Shown here: one piece after another, positions 1-8,164 of the stretch
How positions within the stretch are numbered: position 1 is the stretch's first letter
Layout: each line of letters starts with the position of its first letter
DNA from: Roseicella aerolata
GTDB lineage: Bacteria > Pseudomonadota > Alphaproteobacteria > Acetobacterales > Acetobacteraceae
Length of the DNA: 38,732 nucleotides
NCBI RefSeq assembly: GCF_020523605.1
Contig: NZ_JAJAQI010000047.1
Span: 1 to 38,732, forward strand
Reading direction: 5' to 3'
Notes under the pieces: model-generated
The model's database searches: none
What the model was told of the DNA's origin: nothing
What the model saw: only the letters and a program-made list of their open reading frames with translations
Translations under genes and position numbers: made by a program

Positions 1-119
1 GCCAAGCACGAAAGGAGGCCACAACCCACCTGACAGAAGCCGAAAACCCCGAACTTCCAGCCACAACCCGGGTCAAATCCTCATGGCAATCCCGGGTCAG
101 CTCTCAGTGGCAATCAACA
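1..119 (+). mobile_element. Right end of an IS21-family insertion sequence (partial)
   Basis: The stretch ending at 119 reads as the reverse complement of the characteristic IS21-family terminus that begins TGTTGATTGCCACTGAGA and closes with the terminal CA. Just inside it is a second, imperfect copy of the same motif, as expected for IS21 elements, which carry multiple transposase-binding repeats at their ends. The istA/istB genes would lie to the left, outside the window. No transposase codons can be assigned in the 119 bases present. The identification rests on recalled family termini and was not checked against a database. Confidence 0.55.
67..114 (+). repeat. Two tandem 24-bp imperfect repeats inside the IS end
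   Basis: Two adjacent 24-base units (67-90 and 91-114) both start cccgggtca and end tggcaat, and agree at 18 of 24 positions. They are probably transposase-binding repeats of the IS21-like end. Confidence 0.6.
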
Positions 120-832
120 TTCCGCCCGGATGCCGATGCCTGACGTGGAAGGTAGGTGTCTGACATGCTCGGCCCTGTCGACGAATGCTGAGGCGATGAT
201 GATCGTTCCGAAGGCGTTGCTCGTGCCGTTCGGGTGCACCGCACAATCGCGTAATGTAAATGCCAAGGCAAGATTTTCTCGCATTTGGTTTTTGTGACAG
301 CACCGGTCGCCGTTGCGGCCGGCGGCGGATGTGTCGCGACAAACGCAAATTTGAGGCGCGGCGCGATCCGTCCGGCGCACAGCTCTATTGGTTCGAATTC
401 ACACTGAATCGATCAAATCCCGCTTCCAGCGCGGTTTGCGCGACGACCATCCTCCCTTGCTGCTGAAATTTCTCGACAGATCACAACTTATGGTTGCTAA
501 CACATCCATGGTTGCTCGCGAAATTGTGATCTCGTGCCGGAGAGTGCTGCTTTCGTGGAAGGCTCGGCAGGCTGAGCGCCACCGTCTTGCCCACCTGCGG
601 ATTGGAGTCCGCGCCGGACATCCCGACCGGCACGGCTTGACTGGTCGATGCCGGCTCCGGCCGGATGGCTCCAAGAGCTTCTTTGCGGCGCCGCGGCGCC
701 ACAACCCCGCCCCGCCATGGCCATGATTGCCAGCTACCCAGGGTTTCGTCAGCGGCCGTGCCGACTCCTCCCCGCCCCGATGCGCGGAGGCGCGGCGCGG
801 AGAGGCGACGGGTCAGGATTCGGCAGAACGAC
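120..832. other. Gene-free, less GC-rich stretch beside the IS end
   Basis: About 710 bases hold no reading frame with recognisable protein character. Short open frames on both strands are arginine- and proline-rich translations typical of non-coding high-GC DNA. The part from about 240 to 530 is clearly richer in A and T than the rest of the window and carries a structured repeat at 478-532. It may be decayed or imported DNA next to the insertion sequence. Confidence 0.5.
478..532. repeat. 9-bp inverted repeat enclosing two 9-bp direct repeats
   Basis: agatcacaa at 478-486 is matched by ttgtgatct at 524-532. Between them atggttgct occurs twice, at 490-498 and 508-516, exactly 18 bases apart. 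The arrangement could be a protein-binding site, an element end or an attachment site. No neighbouring gene explains it. Confidence 0.5.
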
Positions 833-1216
833 ATGGACAGACTCGGCGTGATCGGGTGCATCGACACCCCATGGGACGACGACATCGCTGCCGAACGGGC
901 GATGTCCGAAGCCCCGGCCATCGCGGTCGCCACCATACCGGGCGGCCGGGTCGAGCAGCGGCAATGCCGGGATGGCGCGCAACTCCGACAGACCGTTGAG
1001 ATCCGCCGGCATGGCGGGCCGGTCTGGACTGCCTATGCACGCCGGTTCGCCCTGCCTGCGGATCCGGGAGAGGCGGAGCGCGCGACCGGACAGGCCACCC
1101 ATGTGCTTGCCCTCTTCGCCCAGGCGATGGCCGCCGCGGACACGGCCCGGGAGGCCCGCAGCGCCATGCTCGCCTGGGATGCGCCGGAACCGCCATGGGC
1201 AGCGCAGTACGGGTGA
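833..1216 (+). CDS. Small hypothetical protein (127 aa)
   Basis: The frame from the ATG at 833 gives a 127-residue protein with balanced, protein-like composition. It has an acidic N-terminal third, a central segment containing VWTAYARRFALP, and an alanine-rich helix around residues 90-115. It has no signal peptide, membrane segment or motif I recognise. The frame stays open upstream to 665, but that part is arginine/proline-rich and looks non-coding, so the internal ATG is preferred. Only a distant AGGA precedes it. It stands alone, convergent with the hydantoinase operon, and function is unknown. Confidence 0.4.
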   Translation: MDRLGVIGCIDTPWDDDIAAERAMSEAPAIAVATIPGGRVEQRQCRDGAQLRQTVEIRRHGGPVWTAYARRFALPADPGEAERATGQATHVLALFAQAMAAADTAREARSAMLAWDAPEPPWAAQYG

Positions 1217-1513
1217 GGCCACCGCCTCCTCTTCCCGTCACCGACTGCCGCTTATCTGCGCCGCCGGTACTCCGGGCTTCCGCGCGCCCCTGACCAAGCG
1301 GCGCCCCCTGCCCTCGCCCGGCGAACCGGCGGGGCGGACGCTCCCGGCCCAGGATCAAACGAAGAGAAGTGCCGAAGCTGCAGCGGGGCGAGGCACAGCA
1401 GGCGGCACGGTTCGCAGCGCTCCTCCCGGGCCACAAGCCATGGCTCGGGCGGATCGCCGATCCCGTCGCTTCCTGCTGAACGCGGCGGCAGTCCCCGGCA
1501 GGGCACCAGCTCT

Positions 1514-3559
1514 TCAGCGCGTCGCAGCATCCAGCAGCAGCGCACCGGTCGGATGGACCTGCGCCTGCCATCCGGGCGGAACCAGGGTGGTGGCGTCAAG
1601 CTGCACCAGGATCGCGGGACCAGCGAAAGCCGCGCCCGGCCCCAGCCGCGCGCGATCCAGGATCGGCGCGTGGACGGTGCCAGAGACAAGGCGCAGGGCC
1701 TGCTGGCCGATGACGGCATCCTCGGCGCCGCCGCCGCAGGGCACCGGCATGGCGGGGGCCGGGAGGCGACCCGCGGCCTCCAGCCGCAGGGTGACAATCT
1801 CGATGGCCACTCCGGGCAGGTCGAAGCCGTAGAGCGCGCGATGCGCGGCGGCGAAGCCTTCGGCGAGGGCCGGGCGCGGGTCCTCCGCCGCCGGCCAGGG
1901 CACGGCAAGTTCGAAGCCCTGTTCCTCGTAGCGCATGAGCGCGACGCGCCGCGTGCTGCGGTCCGCGGCCGCGACGGCCTCGCGCTCGAACCAGGTCGCT
2001 GCCTCGGCCATCAGGCTGCGGAAGGCGGCTTCCAGCCGGACCGGCTCGGCCCGCGCGAGGGGCCATGCAACGCTGCGGCTGAACTCCGCCTTCAGGTCGG
2101 CCGCCAGCAGACCCTGGGCGCAGAGCACGCCTGGCGTCGGCGGCACCAGCACGCGCGTCATGCCGAGAAGCCTGGCCAGCGCGGCCCCATGCAGCGGACC
2201 GGCGCCGCCGAAGGGCACGAGGGCGAAGCCGCGTGGGTCGTGGCCGCGCTCGACCGAGACCAGGCGGATGGCACCGACCATGGCGTTGTCGGCAATCGCC
2301 AGGATGCCGCGCGCCGCCGCCTCGACCGGCAGACCGAACGGCTCCGCGACATGGCGGTGGATCGCGGCTTCGGCCCGCCTCGGATCAAGTGCCATGCAGC
2401 CGCCGAGCAGGGCGGGTGGCAGGTGCCCGAGCACGAGATGGGCATCGGTGACGGTCGGGCGATCGCCGCCGCGGCCGTAGCAGGCGGGGCCGGGATCGGC
2501 GCCCGCACTCTCCGGCCCGACGGTCAGGGCACCGCCCGAGACCCGTGCGAGCGAGCCGCCGCCGGCGCCGATGGTGACCATGTCCACCATCGGCAGCGGC
2601 AGGGGCCAGGGGCCGATGCGGCCGGTCTGGGTGAGACCGACCTTGCCGTCGCGGATCAGGCAGATATCCGCGCTGGTGCCGCCGATATCGACGGTGATGA
2701 TCTGCGGGACGCCGGCCGCCATCGCCATGGCGGCGGCACCGACCACGCCGGCCGCGGGGCCGGAGAGCGCGGTCTGCACCGGGGCGCGGCGGATATCGGC
2801 GGCGCCGGCGACGCCGCCATTGGATTTCATCAGCAGCAGCGGCGCCTGGACCCCGCCGGCAGCGAGCCGCGCCTCCAGCCGCTCGACATAGGTGGCGACG
2901 GCGGGCATCACCCCGGCATTCAGCGCGGTCGCCATGCTGCGCTCGTATTCGCGCACTACCGGCAAAACATCCGAGGAGGCGGTGGCGGCGAGGTCGGGCG
3001 CCTCCTCCCGCAGGATTGCCAGGGCACGGTGCTCATGCGCCGGGTTGGCGAAGCTGTGCAGGAGGCAGAGGGCGAGGGCGCGGGCACCGGCTGCGCGGGC
3101 CGCATGCACCGCCTCGCGCACCGCCGCCTCGTCGAGGGGCTGCAATTCGGTCCCGTCCGCGGCCATGCGGCCGGGGATCTCGAAGACCAGGCTCGGCGGT
3201 ACCGGGCGCCTCGGCTTCCGCCAGGACCAGAGATTGTCCCGCCGTGGCAGGTCGGCCCGGCCGATCTCCAGGACATGGCGAAAGCCCTGTGTCGTGAGGA
3301 GCGCGGTCGGCGCGGTCTTGCCTTCCAGGATCAGGTTGGTGGCAACCGTGGTGCCGTGCAGGACGCGGCCGATCTCGGCCGCCCGCCGCCCCGCCGCCTG
3401 CAGGGCGAGGCCGAGGCCGGCGAGGAAGGCCTCCGAGGGATCGCGCGGCGTCGAGGGGGTCTTGGCCGTCCAGGCCTCGCCGGTCGCGGCATCCTGCAGG
3501 GTGATGTCGGTGAAGGTGCCGCCGATATCGACAGCGACCAGCAGGTCAGACGACGGCAT
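1514..3559 (-). CDS. hyuA: Hydantoinase/oxoprolinase subunit A (HyuA-type)
   Basis: This 681-residue protein is the ATP-binding subunit of an ATP-dependent amidohydrolase of the N-methylhydantoinase / 5-oxoprolinase / acetophenone-carboxylase superfamily. The N-terminal phosphate-binding motif DIGGTFTD lies at residues 11-18, HGTTVATN follows near 68, and a second actin-like motif VDIGGTSAD with a nearby GAGGGS loop lies in the central domain. Length and domain order (N-terminal domain, hydantoinase A core, C-terminal domain) are normal. The ATG at 3559 places DIGGTFTD at the usual distance; the frame extends upstream but only antisense-like sequence is added. It overlaps the end of hyuB by 14 bases and is last in the seven-gene operon. 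The substrate cannot be told from sequence: a cyclic amide, hydantoin or oxoproline-like compound is likely. Confidence 0.9.
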   Translation of the reverse strand: MPSSDLLVAVDIGGTFTDITLQDAATGEAWTAKTPSTPRDPSEAFLAGLGLALQAAGRRAAEIGRVLHGTTVATNLILEGKTAPTALLTTQGFRHVLEIGRADLPRRDNLWSWRKPRRPVPPSLVFEIPGRMAADGTELQPLDEAAVREAVHAARAAGARALALCLLHSFANPAHEHRALAILREEAPDLAATASSDVLPVVREYERSMATALNAGVMPAVATYVERLEARLAAGGVQAPLLLMKSNGGVAGAADIRRAPVQTALSGPAAGVVGAAAMAMAAGVPQIITVDIGGTSADICLIRDGKVGLTQTGRIGPWPLPLPMVDMVTIGAGGGSLARVSGGALTVGPESAGADPGPACYGRGGDRPTVTDAHLVLGHLPPALLGGCMALDPRRAEAAIHRHVAEPFGLPVEAAARGILAIADNAMVGAIRLVSVERGHDPRGFALVPFGGAGPLHGAALARLLGMTRVLVPPTPGVLCAQGLLAADLKAEFSRSVAWPLARAEPVRLEAAFRSLMAEAATWFEREAVAAADRSTRRVALMRYEEQGFELAVPWPAAEDPRPALAEGFAAAHRALYGFDLPGVAIEIVTLRLEAAGRLPAPAMPVPCGGGAEDAVIGQQALRLVSGTVHAPILDRARLGPGAAFAGPAILVQLDATTLVPPGWQAQVHPTGALLLDAATR

Positions 3560-5405
3560 CGGTATAGCCCCTGCGGTGGAACAGCTTCGCCTCGCCGCGA
3601 GCAGCCCGCAACGCCGCGGTGTGTGCCGCGTCCACCGCGCCATCCTGGATCGCCAAGCCGTAATCGCGCGCGGCGGCCTCCGGGCTGACGAAGCCGCCGA
3701 GCACATCGGCCAGCACCTCCTCGGCGGGGCGGTCGAAGGGATGCCCCCACCCTCCCCCGCCGCCGGTCTCCAGCCGCAGCACGTCGCCGCGCCTCAGCAC
3801 GGTACCGTCCGAAAGCGCCGGCAGCACGCGTTCCTGCGGCGTGCCGGGATTGACCACCGCGCGGCCGCTGCCGCCATTCAGTCCACCGGCCACGCCCCAG
3901 GGTGGGTTCCGCACGCTGTCGATGCGCACCGCGACCTGCGCGGTGTCGGCCAGCACTTCATATTCCCGGACCACGCCGCAGCCACCGCGCCAGCGGCCGG
4001 CGCCGCCGCTGTCGCGCTGGATGCCGTAGGCACGCAGCCGGACCGGATAGCTGAGTTCCATGAACTCGACCGGGTAGTTCTCCTGCGCGACGAAATAGAC
4101 CGCGTCCACGCCATCGGCGAATGGCCGCGCGCCGTAGCCAACCGCGACGCCGTCGGTCATGAGGAAGCGCCTGCCCTGGTGCTCACCGCGCAGGGCGAGG
4201 ATGACATAGGCGGAATGCGACGCCGGTGCCTCCCCATGCCGCGCAACCGCGACGAGGCCGTGCAGCGCCGCCAGCAGGCGCATCATGGTCAGGCCGCGCA
4301 GGCCGAGCGGCCCCGGCGAGCGCGGCCAGAGCAGCGAGCCCTCACGCAGCCGCACCTCGTCGATGGCGCGCGGGCCGCCGGCATTCAGCACCTGGCCGGC
4401 CTCGCCCTGCAGGAAATAGAGGCCGAGCGCCATGCCGGGCACGTCCGGATGCATCAGCAGGTTCACCGGGCCCGGCGCCTGATCGTCGGTCTCCGTCGCA
4501 TCCAGGATGAAGCGCCCCTCCTCCGTGCGGGTCAGGGCAAGGCGCAGCACGAAGGGACCATTGCCCTGGCCATCGCTGTCGATTGCATCCGCAAAGCGCG
4601 TCGTGCCGACCGGGAAGGTCGCCTTCAGCTTGGCGCGGACGATCGACTCGGTGCGGGCCAGAAGCTGCGCGAAGGCATCGGCCAGCACCTCGGCGCCGAA
4701 GCGGGCGGCGATCTCCGCCAGCCGCGCCTCGCCGAGCCGGACGGCGGCCATCAATGCCCGTGTATCCCCCTCCGACTGGGTCGGGAAGCGGCTGTTGCGC
4801 CAGAAGGTGCGCAGCAGGTCCTCATTGGTCCTGCCATCGCGCTGGAGGCGCACGGGCGGGATGATGATGCCTTCCTGGAAATGGTCGGTCGCCTCGGGAC
4901 TGAGCGAGCCGGGCCGCAGCCCGCCGATATCGGAGAAATGCGCCCAGCCCATGACAAAGCCGATGCGCACGGGTCCCCGGCGCGGCCGGTCCAGGCATCC
5001 GCGCCCCGCGGCACCCGTGATACCGGGTGTGGCCGGATGCCCCTGCGCCCCCCCGTCATCGGACGCGGTCCCGCCGAGGAAGACCGGCACCAGGAAGACC
5101 TGGTCGTTGGAATGGGAGACGGCGCCGCGCGAGCCGTAGCAGTCATTGTACCAGTAGAGGTCGCCCGGCCGCATGTCGTCCAGCGGATAGCGTTGCAGCA
5201 CGGGCCCGACGATATCGCCGAAGATCGGCAGATCGGACCCCACGGCCATGGCGCCTTCCGCATCGAAGATGGCGGTGTAGAAATCCTTCTTCTCGCGGAT
5301 GAAGGCGGACATGGCGGTGCGCTCCAGCAGCGCCTCCATCTCCGCCTGGGCGGCGCGCGCGGCGCCGCGGATGATCTCGAGCGTGACCGGATCGCAGGGG
5401 GTCAT
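3546..5405 (-). CDS. hyuB: Hydantoinase/oxoprolinase subunit B (HyuB-type)
   Basis: This 619-residue partner of HyuA belongs to the hydantoinase B / oxoprolinase family. The opening DPVTLEIIRG is typical, as are the blocks AHFSDIGG (residues 155-162), the central GMALG region and the C-terminal glycine-rich GGGGGWGHP. It is longer than the usual 510-570 residues, partly because of a glycine/proline/arginine-rich insertion at about residues 112-146. The family block usually read as NDP-x-GGTHLPD is replaced here by NDCYGSRGAVSHSND. The start ATG at 5405 overlaps the stop of the upstream ATPase gene in an ATGA junction, so translation is probably coupled. It acts in the cytoplasm with HyuA. Confidence 0.9.
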   Translation of the reverse strand: MTPCDPVTLEIIRGAARAAQAEMEALLERTAMSAFIREKKDFYTAIFDAEGAMAVGSDLPIFGDIVGPVLQRYPLDDMRPGDLYWYNDCYGSRGAVSHSNDQVFLVPVFLGGTASDDGGAQGHPATPGITGAAGRGCLDRPRRGPVRIGFVMGWAHFSDIGGLRPGSLSPEATDHFQEGIIIPPVRLQRDGRTNEDLLRTFWRNSRFPTQSEGDTRALMAAVRLGEARLAEIAARFGAEVLADAFAQLLARTESIVRAKLKATFPVGTTRFADAIDSDGQGNGPFVLRLALTRTEEGRFILDATETDDQAPGPVNLLMHPDVPGMALGLYFLQGEAGQVLNAGGPRAIDEVRLREGSLLWPRSPGPLGLRGLTMMRLLAALHGLVAVARHGEAPASHSAYVILALRGEHQGRRFLMTDGVAVGYGARPFADGVDAVYFVAQENYPVEFMELSYPVRLRAYGIQRDSGGAGRWRGGCGVVREYEVLADTAQVAVRIDSVRNPPWGVAGGLNGGSGRAVVNPGTPQERVLPALSDGTVLRRGDVLRLETGGGGGWGHPFDRPAEEVLADVLGGFVSPEAAARDYGLAIQDGAVDAAHTAALRAARGEAKLFHRRGYTDAVV

Positions 5406-6415
5406 GCGGCCCTCCGGGCATGGTGGCAGGCGGTGAGGTGACCGGGGCTCGTCTCCACCAGCGCCGGCTCCAGCCTGGCACAGCCGGCATCGGCCTGGGC
5501 GCAGCGCGGATGGAAGCGGCAGCCCGCGGGGATGGCGCGCAGGCTGGGCGGGTCGCCGGGCAATGAGGGGCCCGCCGCCGCGCCATCGAGGCGGGGCGCC
5601 GCGGCGAGCAGCGCACGGGTGTAGGGGTGTTGCGGCGCGGCGAAGAGTGTCTCCGCCCTGCCCTGCTCCACCACCCGGCCGAGATACATCACCGCGACCC
5701 GGTCGCAGACCCTGCGGACCACCGAGAGGTCGTGGCTGATGAAGAGATAGGTCAGGCCGAAGCGATCGCGGAGTTCGCGCAGCAGCCGCAGCACCGCCGC
5801 CTGCACTGAGAGGTCGAGGCCGGCGGTCGGCTCATCCAGGATCACCACTTTCGGCCGTAGCAGCAGGATGCGGGCGAGACCGATGCGGCGCTGCTGCCCG
5901 CCCGAGAGTTCATGCGGATAGCGATTCGCCAGGGCCGGGTCGAGCCCGACGGCGACCAGCATCTCGGCGATGCGGATGCGCTGCTCGGCGCGGTCGGTGA
6001 CGCCATGGATCGCGAGGCCTTCGGCCAGGGCGGCGCCCACCTGCCACCAGGGATCGAGCGCGGCGCCGGGATCCTGATGGACATACTGCACCGCCGCGCG
6101 CTGGCGGCGGGCCGTGGCAGAGTCCTGGCCGGAGACGACCAGCCCCCCCAGCCGGATCTCCCCCGAGGCCTCCCGCTGCAGGCCGAGCAGCGTACGAGCC
6201 AGCGTCGTCTTGCCGCAGCCGGACTCGCCGACGATGCCAAAGGTCTCGCCCGCCGCCACCGAGAGGTCGACACCATCCACCGCGCGGACGCCCGGGCGGG
6301 TGCCGAACAGGCGGCGCCGCGCGCCGAGTTCGACGGTCAGGCCGGCAGCACCGAGGATCTCAGGCAAGGGCCGGCTCCGGCAGGGGCAAGGCATGGAAGG
6401 GGCAGGCCACGGCAT
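5402..6415 (-). CDS. Oligopeptide-type ABC transporter ATP-binding protein (DppF/OppF-like)
   Basis: This is the second ATPase of a dipeptide/oligopeptide/nickel-class importer, up to 337 residues. Walker A GESGCGKTT is at residues 63-71, the signature LSGGQQRR and the Walker B segment VVILDEPTAGLDLS are intact, and the C-terminal oligopeptide-binding extension with cysteine (YTRALLAA...CRFHPRC) is present. The start is uncertain: the ATG at 6415 has GGAAGG immediately upstream, but 6394 (ATG) or a TTG at 6367 overlapping the previous stop are possible. With 6415 it overlaps the preceding ATPase gene by 56 bases. It follows DppD and precedes hyuB with an ATGA overlap. Confidence 0.9.
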   Translation of the reverse strand: MPWPAPSMPCPCRSRPLPEILGAAGLTVELGARRRLFGTRPGVRAVDGVDLSVAAGETFGIVGESGCGKTTLARTLLGLQREASGEIRLGGLVVSGQDSATARRQRAAVQYVHQDPGAALDPWWQVGAALAEGLAIHGVTDRAEQRIRIAEMLVAVGLDPALANRYPHELSGGQQRRIGLARILLLRPKVVILDEPTAGLDLSVQAAVLRLLRELRDRFGLTYLFISHDLSVVRRVCDRVAVMYLGRVVEQGRAETLFAAPQHPYTRALLAAAPRLDGAAAGPSLPGDPPSLRAIPAGCRFHPRCAQADAGCARLEPALVETSPGHLTACHHARRAA

Positions 6416-7328
6416 GACCTTCCGCCAGCGGCAGCATCGGCGGCACCTCCCGTGCGCAGCCGGGCTGGACGAGCGGGCAGCGCGGATGGAAGCGGCAGCC
6501 GGCCGGCTGCGCCGTGGCGGCCGGGACGGTGCCCGGAATGCCGGTGAGGTCCACGGCGCGGTCCGGATGGCAGCCCAGCAGCATCCGCGTATAGGGATGC
6601 CGCGGGTCGTCCAGCACGGCGCGGGTCAGCCCCGTCTCCGCCACCCGCCCGGCATAGAGCACCGCCACCCGCTCGCAGACCGCGGCGAGCACGCCGAAAT
6701 CGTGGGTGACGAAGAGCAGCGACAGGCCGCGCGCGGCGGTGAGCTGGCGAAGCAGCGCAAGGATCTCCCGCTGGGTGGTGACATCGAGGGCGGTGGTCGG
6801 CTCATCCGCCACCACCAACGCCGGGTCGCAGGCCAGCGCCGCGGCGATCAGCAGCCGCTGGCGCTGCCCCCCGCTGAACTCGTGCGGATACTTGTCGAGC
6901 GCCGCCTCGGGATCGGGAAGTTGCACCGCCCGGAACAGCTCGGCCAGCTTCGCCTTGTGGTCCCGCCGCGTGCCGGGCGCGTGGTGGCGCATTGCCTCCA
7001 GGATCTGCGCGCCGGCCGTGAAGACAGGGTTCAGCGAGAGGTACGGGTCCTGGGGGATGAAGCCGATCCGCCCGCGGGCGGAGGCGGCACGGTCCGCGAG
7101 GATGTCCCTGCCCTCGAACAGGATGGCGCCGGCCGGAACCTGCGTGCCGCGCGGCAGGATACCGAGGATGGCGCGCAGCAGGGTGGACTTCCCGCAGCCG
7201 CTCTCCCCCACCACCCCGAGCGTGCCGCCGCGCGGCACCGACAGCGTCACCTCGTCCAGGATCCGTGCCTGGCCGCGGCCCGTGCCGATCCGCACGGAGA
7301 GGCCCTCGACCGAGAGCATGGGCTTCAT
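6360..7328 (-). CDS. Oligopeptide-type ABC transporter ATP-binding protein (DppD/OppD-like)
   Basis: The first ATPase of the importer, 322 residues. Walker A GESGCGKST lies at residues 41-49, the signature FSGGQRQR and Walker B LVVADEPTTALDVT follow, and the C-terminal oligo_HPY extension ends with the cysteine-containing CRFHPRCPLVQPGC segment. The ATG at 7328 overlaps the permease stop in an ATGA junction and fits the family N-terminus (MLSVEGLSV). The frame is open further upstream, but that part is the antisense-like shadow of the permease gene. It should energise import together with the neighbouring ATPase. Confidence 0.93.
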   Translation of the reverse strand: MKPMLSVEGLSVRIGTGRGQARILDEVTLSVPRGGTLGVVGESGCGKSTLLRAILGILPRGTQVPAGAILFEGRDILADRAASARGRIGFIPQDPYLSLNPVFTAGAQILEAMRHHAPGTRRDHKAKLAELFRAVQLPDPEAALDKYPHEFSGGQRQRLLIAAALACDPALVVADEPTTALDVTTQREILALLRQLTAARGLSLLFVTHDFGVLAAVCERVAVLYAGRVAETGLTRAVLDDPRHPYTRMLLGCHPDRAVDLTGIPGTVPAATAQPAGCRFHPRCPLVQPGCAREVPPMLPLAEGHAVACPFHALPLPEPALA

Positions 7329-8164
7329 CGGCCTCGCCGCAGCCGCGGATCGGCGACATCGCGCAATCCGTCGCCGAGCAGGTTGAAGCCCAGCACCAGC
7401 AGCAGGATGGCGAGGCCGGGGAAGGTCGGAAACCACCAGGCCTCGGGCAGGTGCTGCCGTGCCTCCGCGACGGCAAGGCCCCAGTCGGGGCTGGGCGGCG
7501 CGGCGCCGACGCCGAGGAAGCCGAGGATCGCGGCGGTTAGGATGGTGAAGCCCATGCCGATGGTGGCGCGCACCAGGATGGCCGGCGCCGCATTCGGCAG
7601 CACATGCAACAGCAGGATTCGCGGCGTGGAGGCGCCGATGCCGGCCAGCGCGTCGACGAACAGCGCGCCACGCAGCCGCCGCGTCTCGGCATGAACGGTG
7701 CGGGCGAAGAAGGGCCAGTAGGTCAGCGCCAGCGCCACCATGGCAGTGGTGAGGCCGGGCGCCATCAGCTGCCCCAGCGCAAGCGCCAGGATGAGCTGCG
7801 GGACGGCGAGGAAGACATCCGTCACGCGCATCAGAGTCTCGGAGACCCAACCCTCCCGCCAGCCGGCCCAGAGGCCAACCGGAACGCCGATCAGCATGGC
7901 GGCGAGAACCACCGAGACGGCGACCACCACCGCGCTGCGGGTGCCGAGGATCACGCGGGAAAGGATGTCCCGCCCGAGATTGTCGGTGCCGAAGGGAAAC
8001 TCGGCCGAGGGTGGCTTCAGGCGCTGCAGGAGGCGGCTTTCGAAGGCATCCTCCGGATAGGGAGCGAGCCAGGGCGCGAAGAGCGCGACGACAATGGCAA
8101 ACAGCACGAGCGCCAGGCCAAGCGCCGCGACCGGGTCCCGCAGGAGGTGGCGGAGCGCGGTCAC
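7325..8164 (-). CDS. ABC transporter permease (DppC/OppC-like)
   Basis: This inner-membrane permease of 279 residues starts at a GTG whose GTGA overlaps the stop of the upstream permease. It has an N-terminal transmembrane helix (residues ~10-32), a periplasmic stretch with FGTDNLGRD typical of DppC proteins, then about five more helices. The EAA-loop segment DALAGIGASTPRILLLHVLPN contacts the ATPases. Length is normal. It pairs with the DppB-like protein to form the channel. Confidence 0.93.
   Translation of the reverse strand: MTALRHLLRDPVAALGLALVLFAIVVALFAPWLAPYPEDAFESRLLQRLKPPSAEFPFGTDNLGRDILSRVILGTRSAVVVAVSVVLAAMLIGVPVGLWAGWREGWVSETLMRVTDVFLAVPQLILALALGQLMAPGLTTAMVALALTYWPFFARTVHAETRRLRGALFVDALAGIGASTPRILLLHVLPNAAPAILVRATIGMGFTILTAAILGFLGVGAAPPSPDWGLAVAEARQHLPEAWWFPTFPGLAILLLVLGFNLLGDGLRDVADPRLRRGR

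Noticed and set aside
388-410. ggttcgaattc, resembling a tRNA T-arm
   Set aside because: The flanking five-base stems do not pair, and no anticodon arm or acceptor stem is found upstream or downstream.
2892-5441. Very long open frame on the plus strand opposite the hyu genes
   Set aside because: It is antisense to two well-recognised genes; its translation is rich in R, A, H and G without family motifs, as expected for the mirror frames of high-GC genes.
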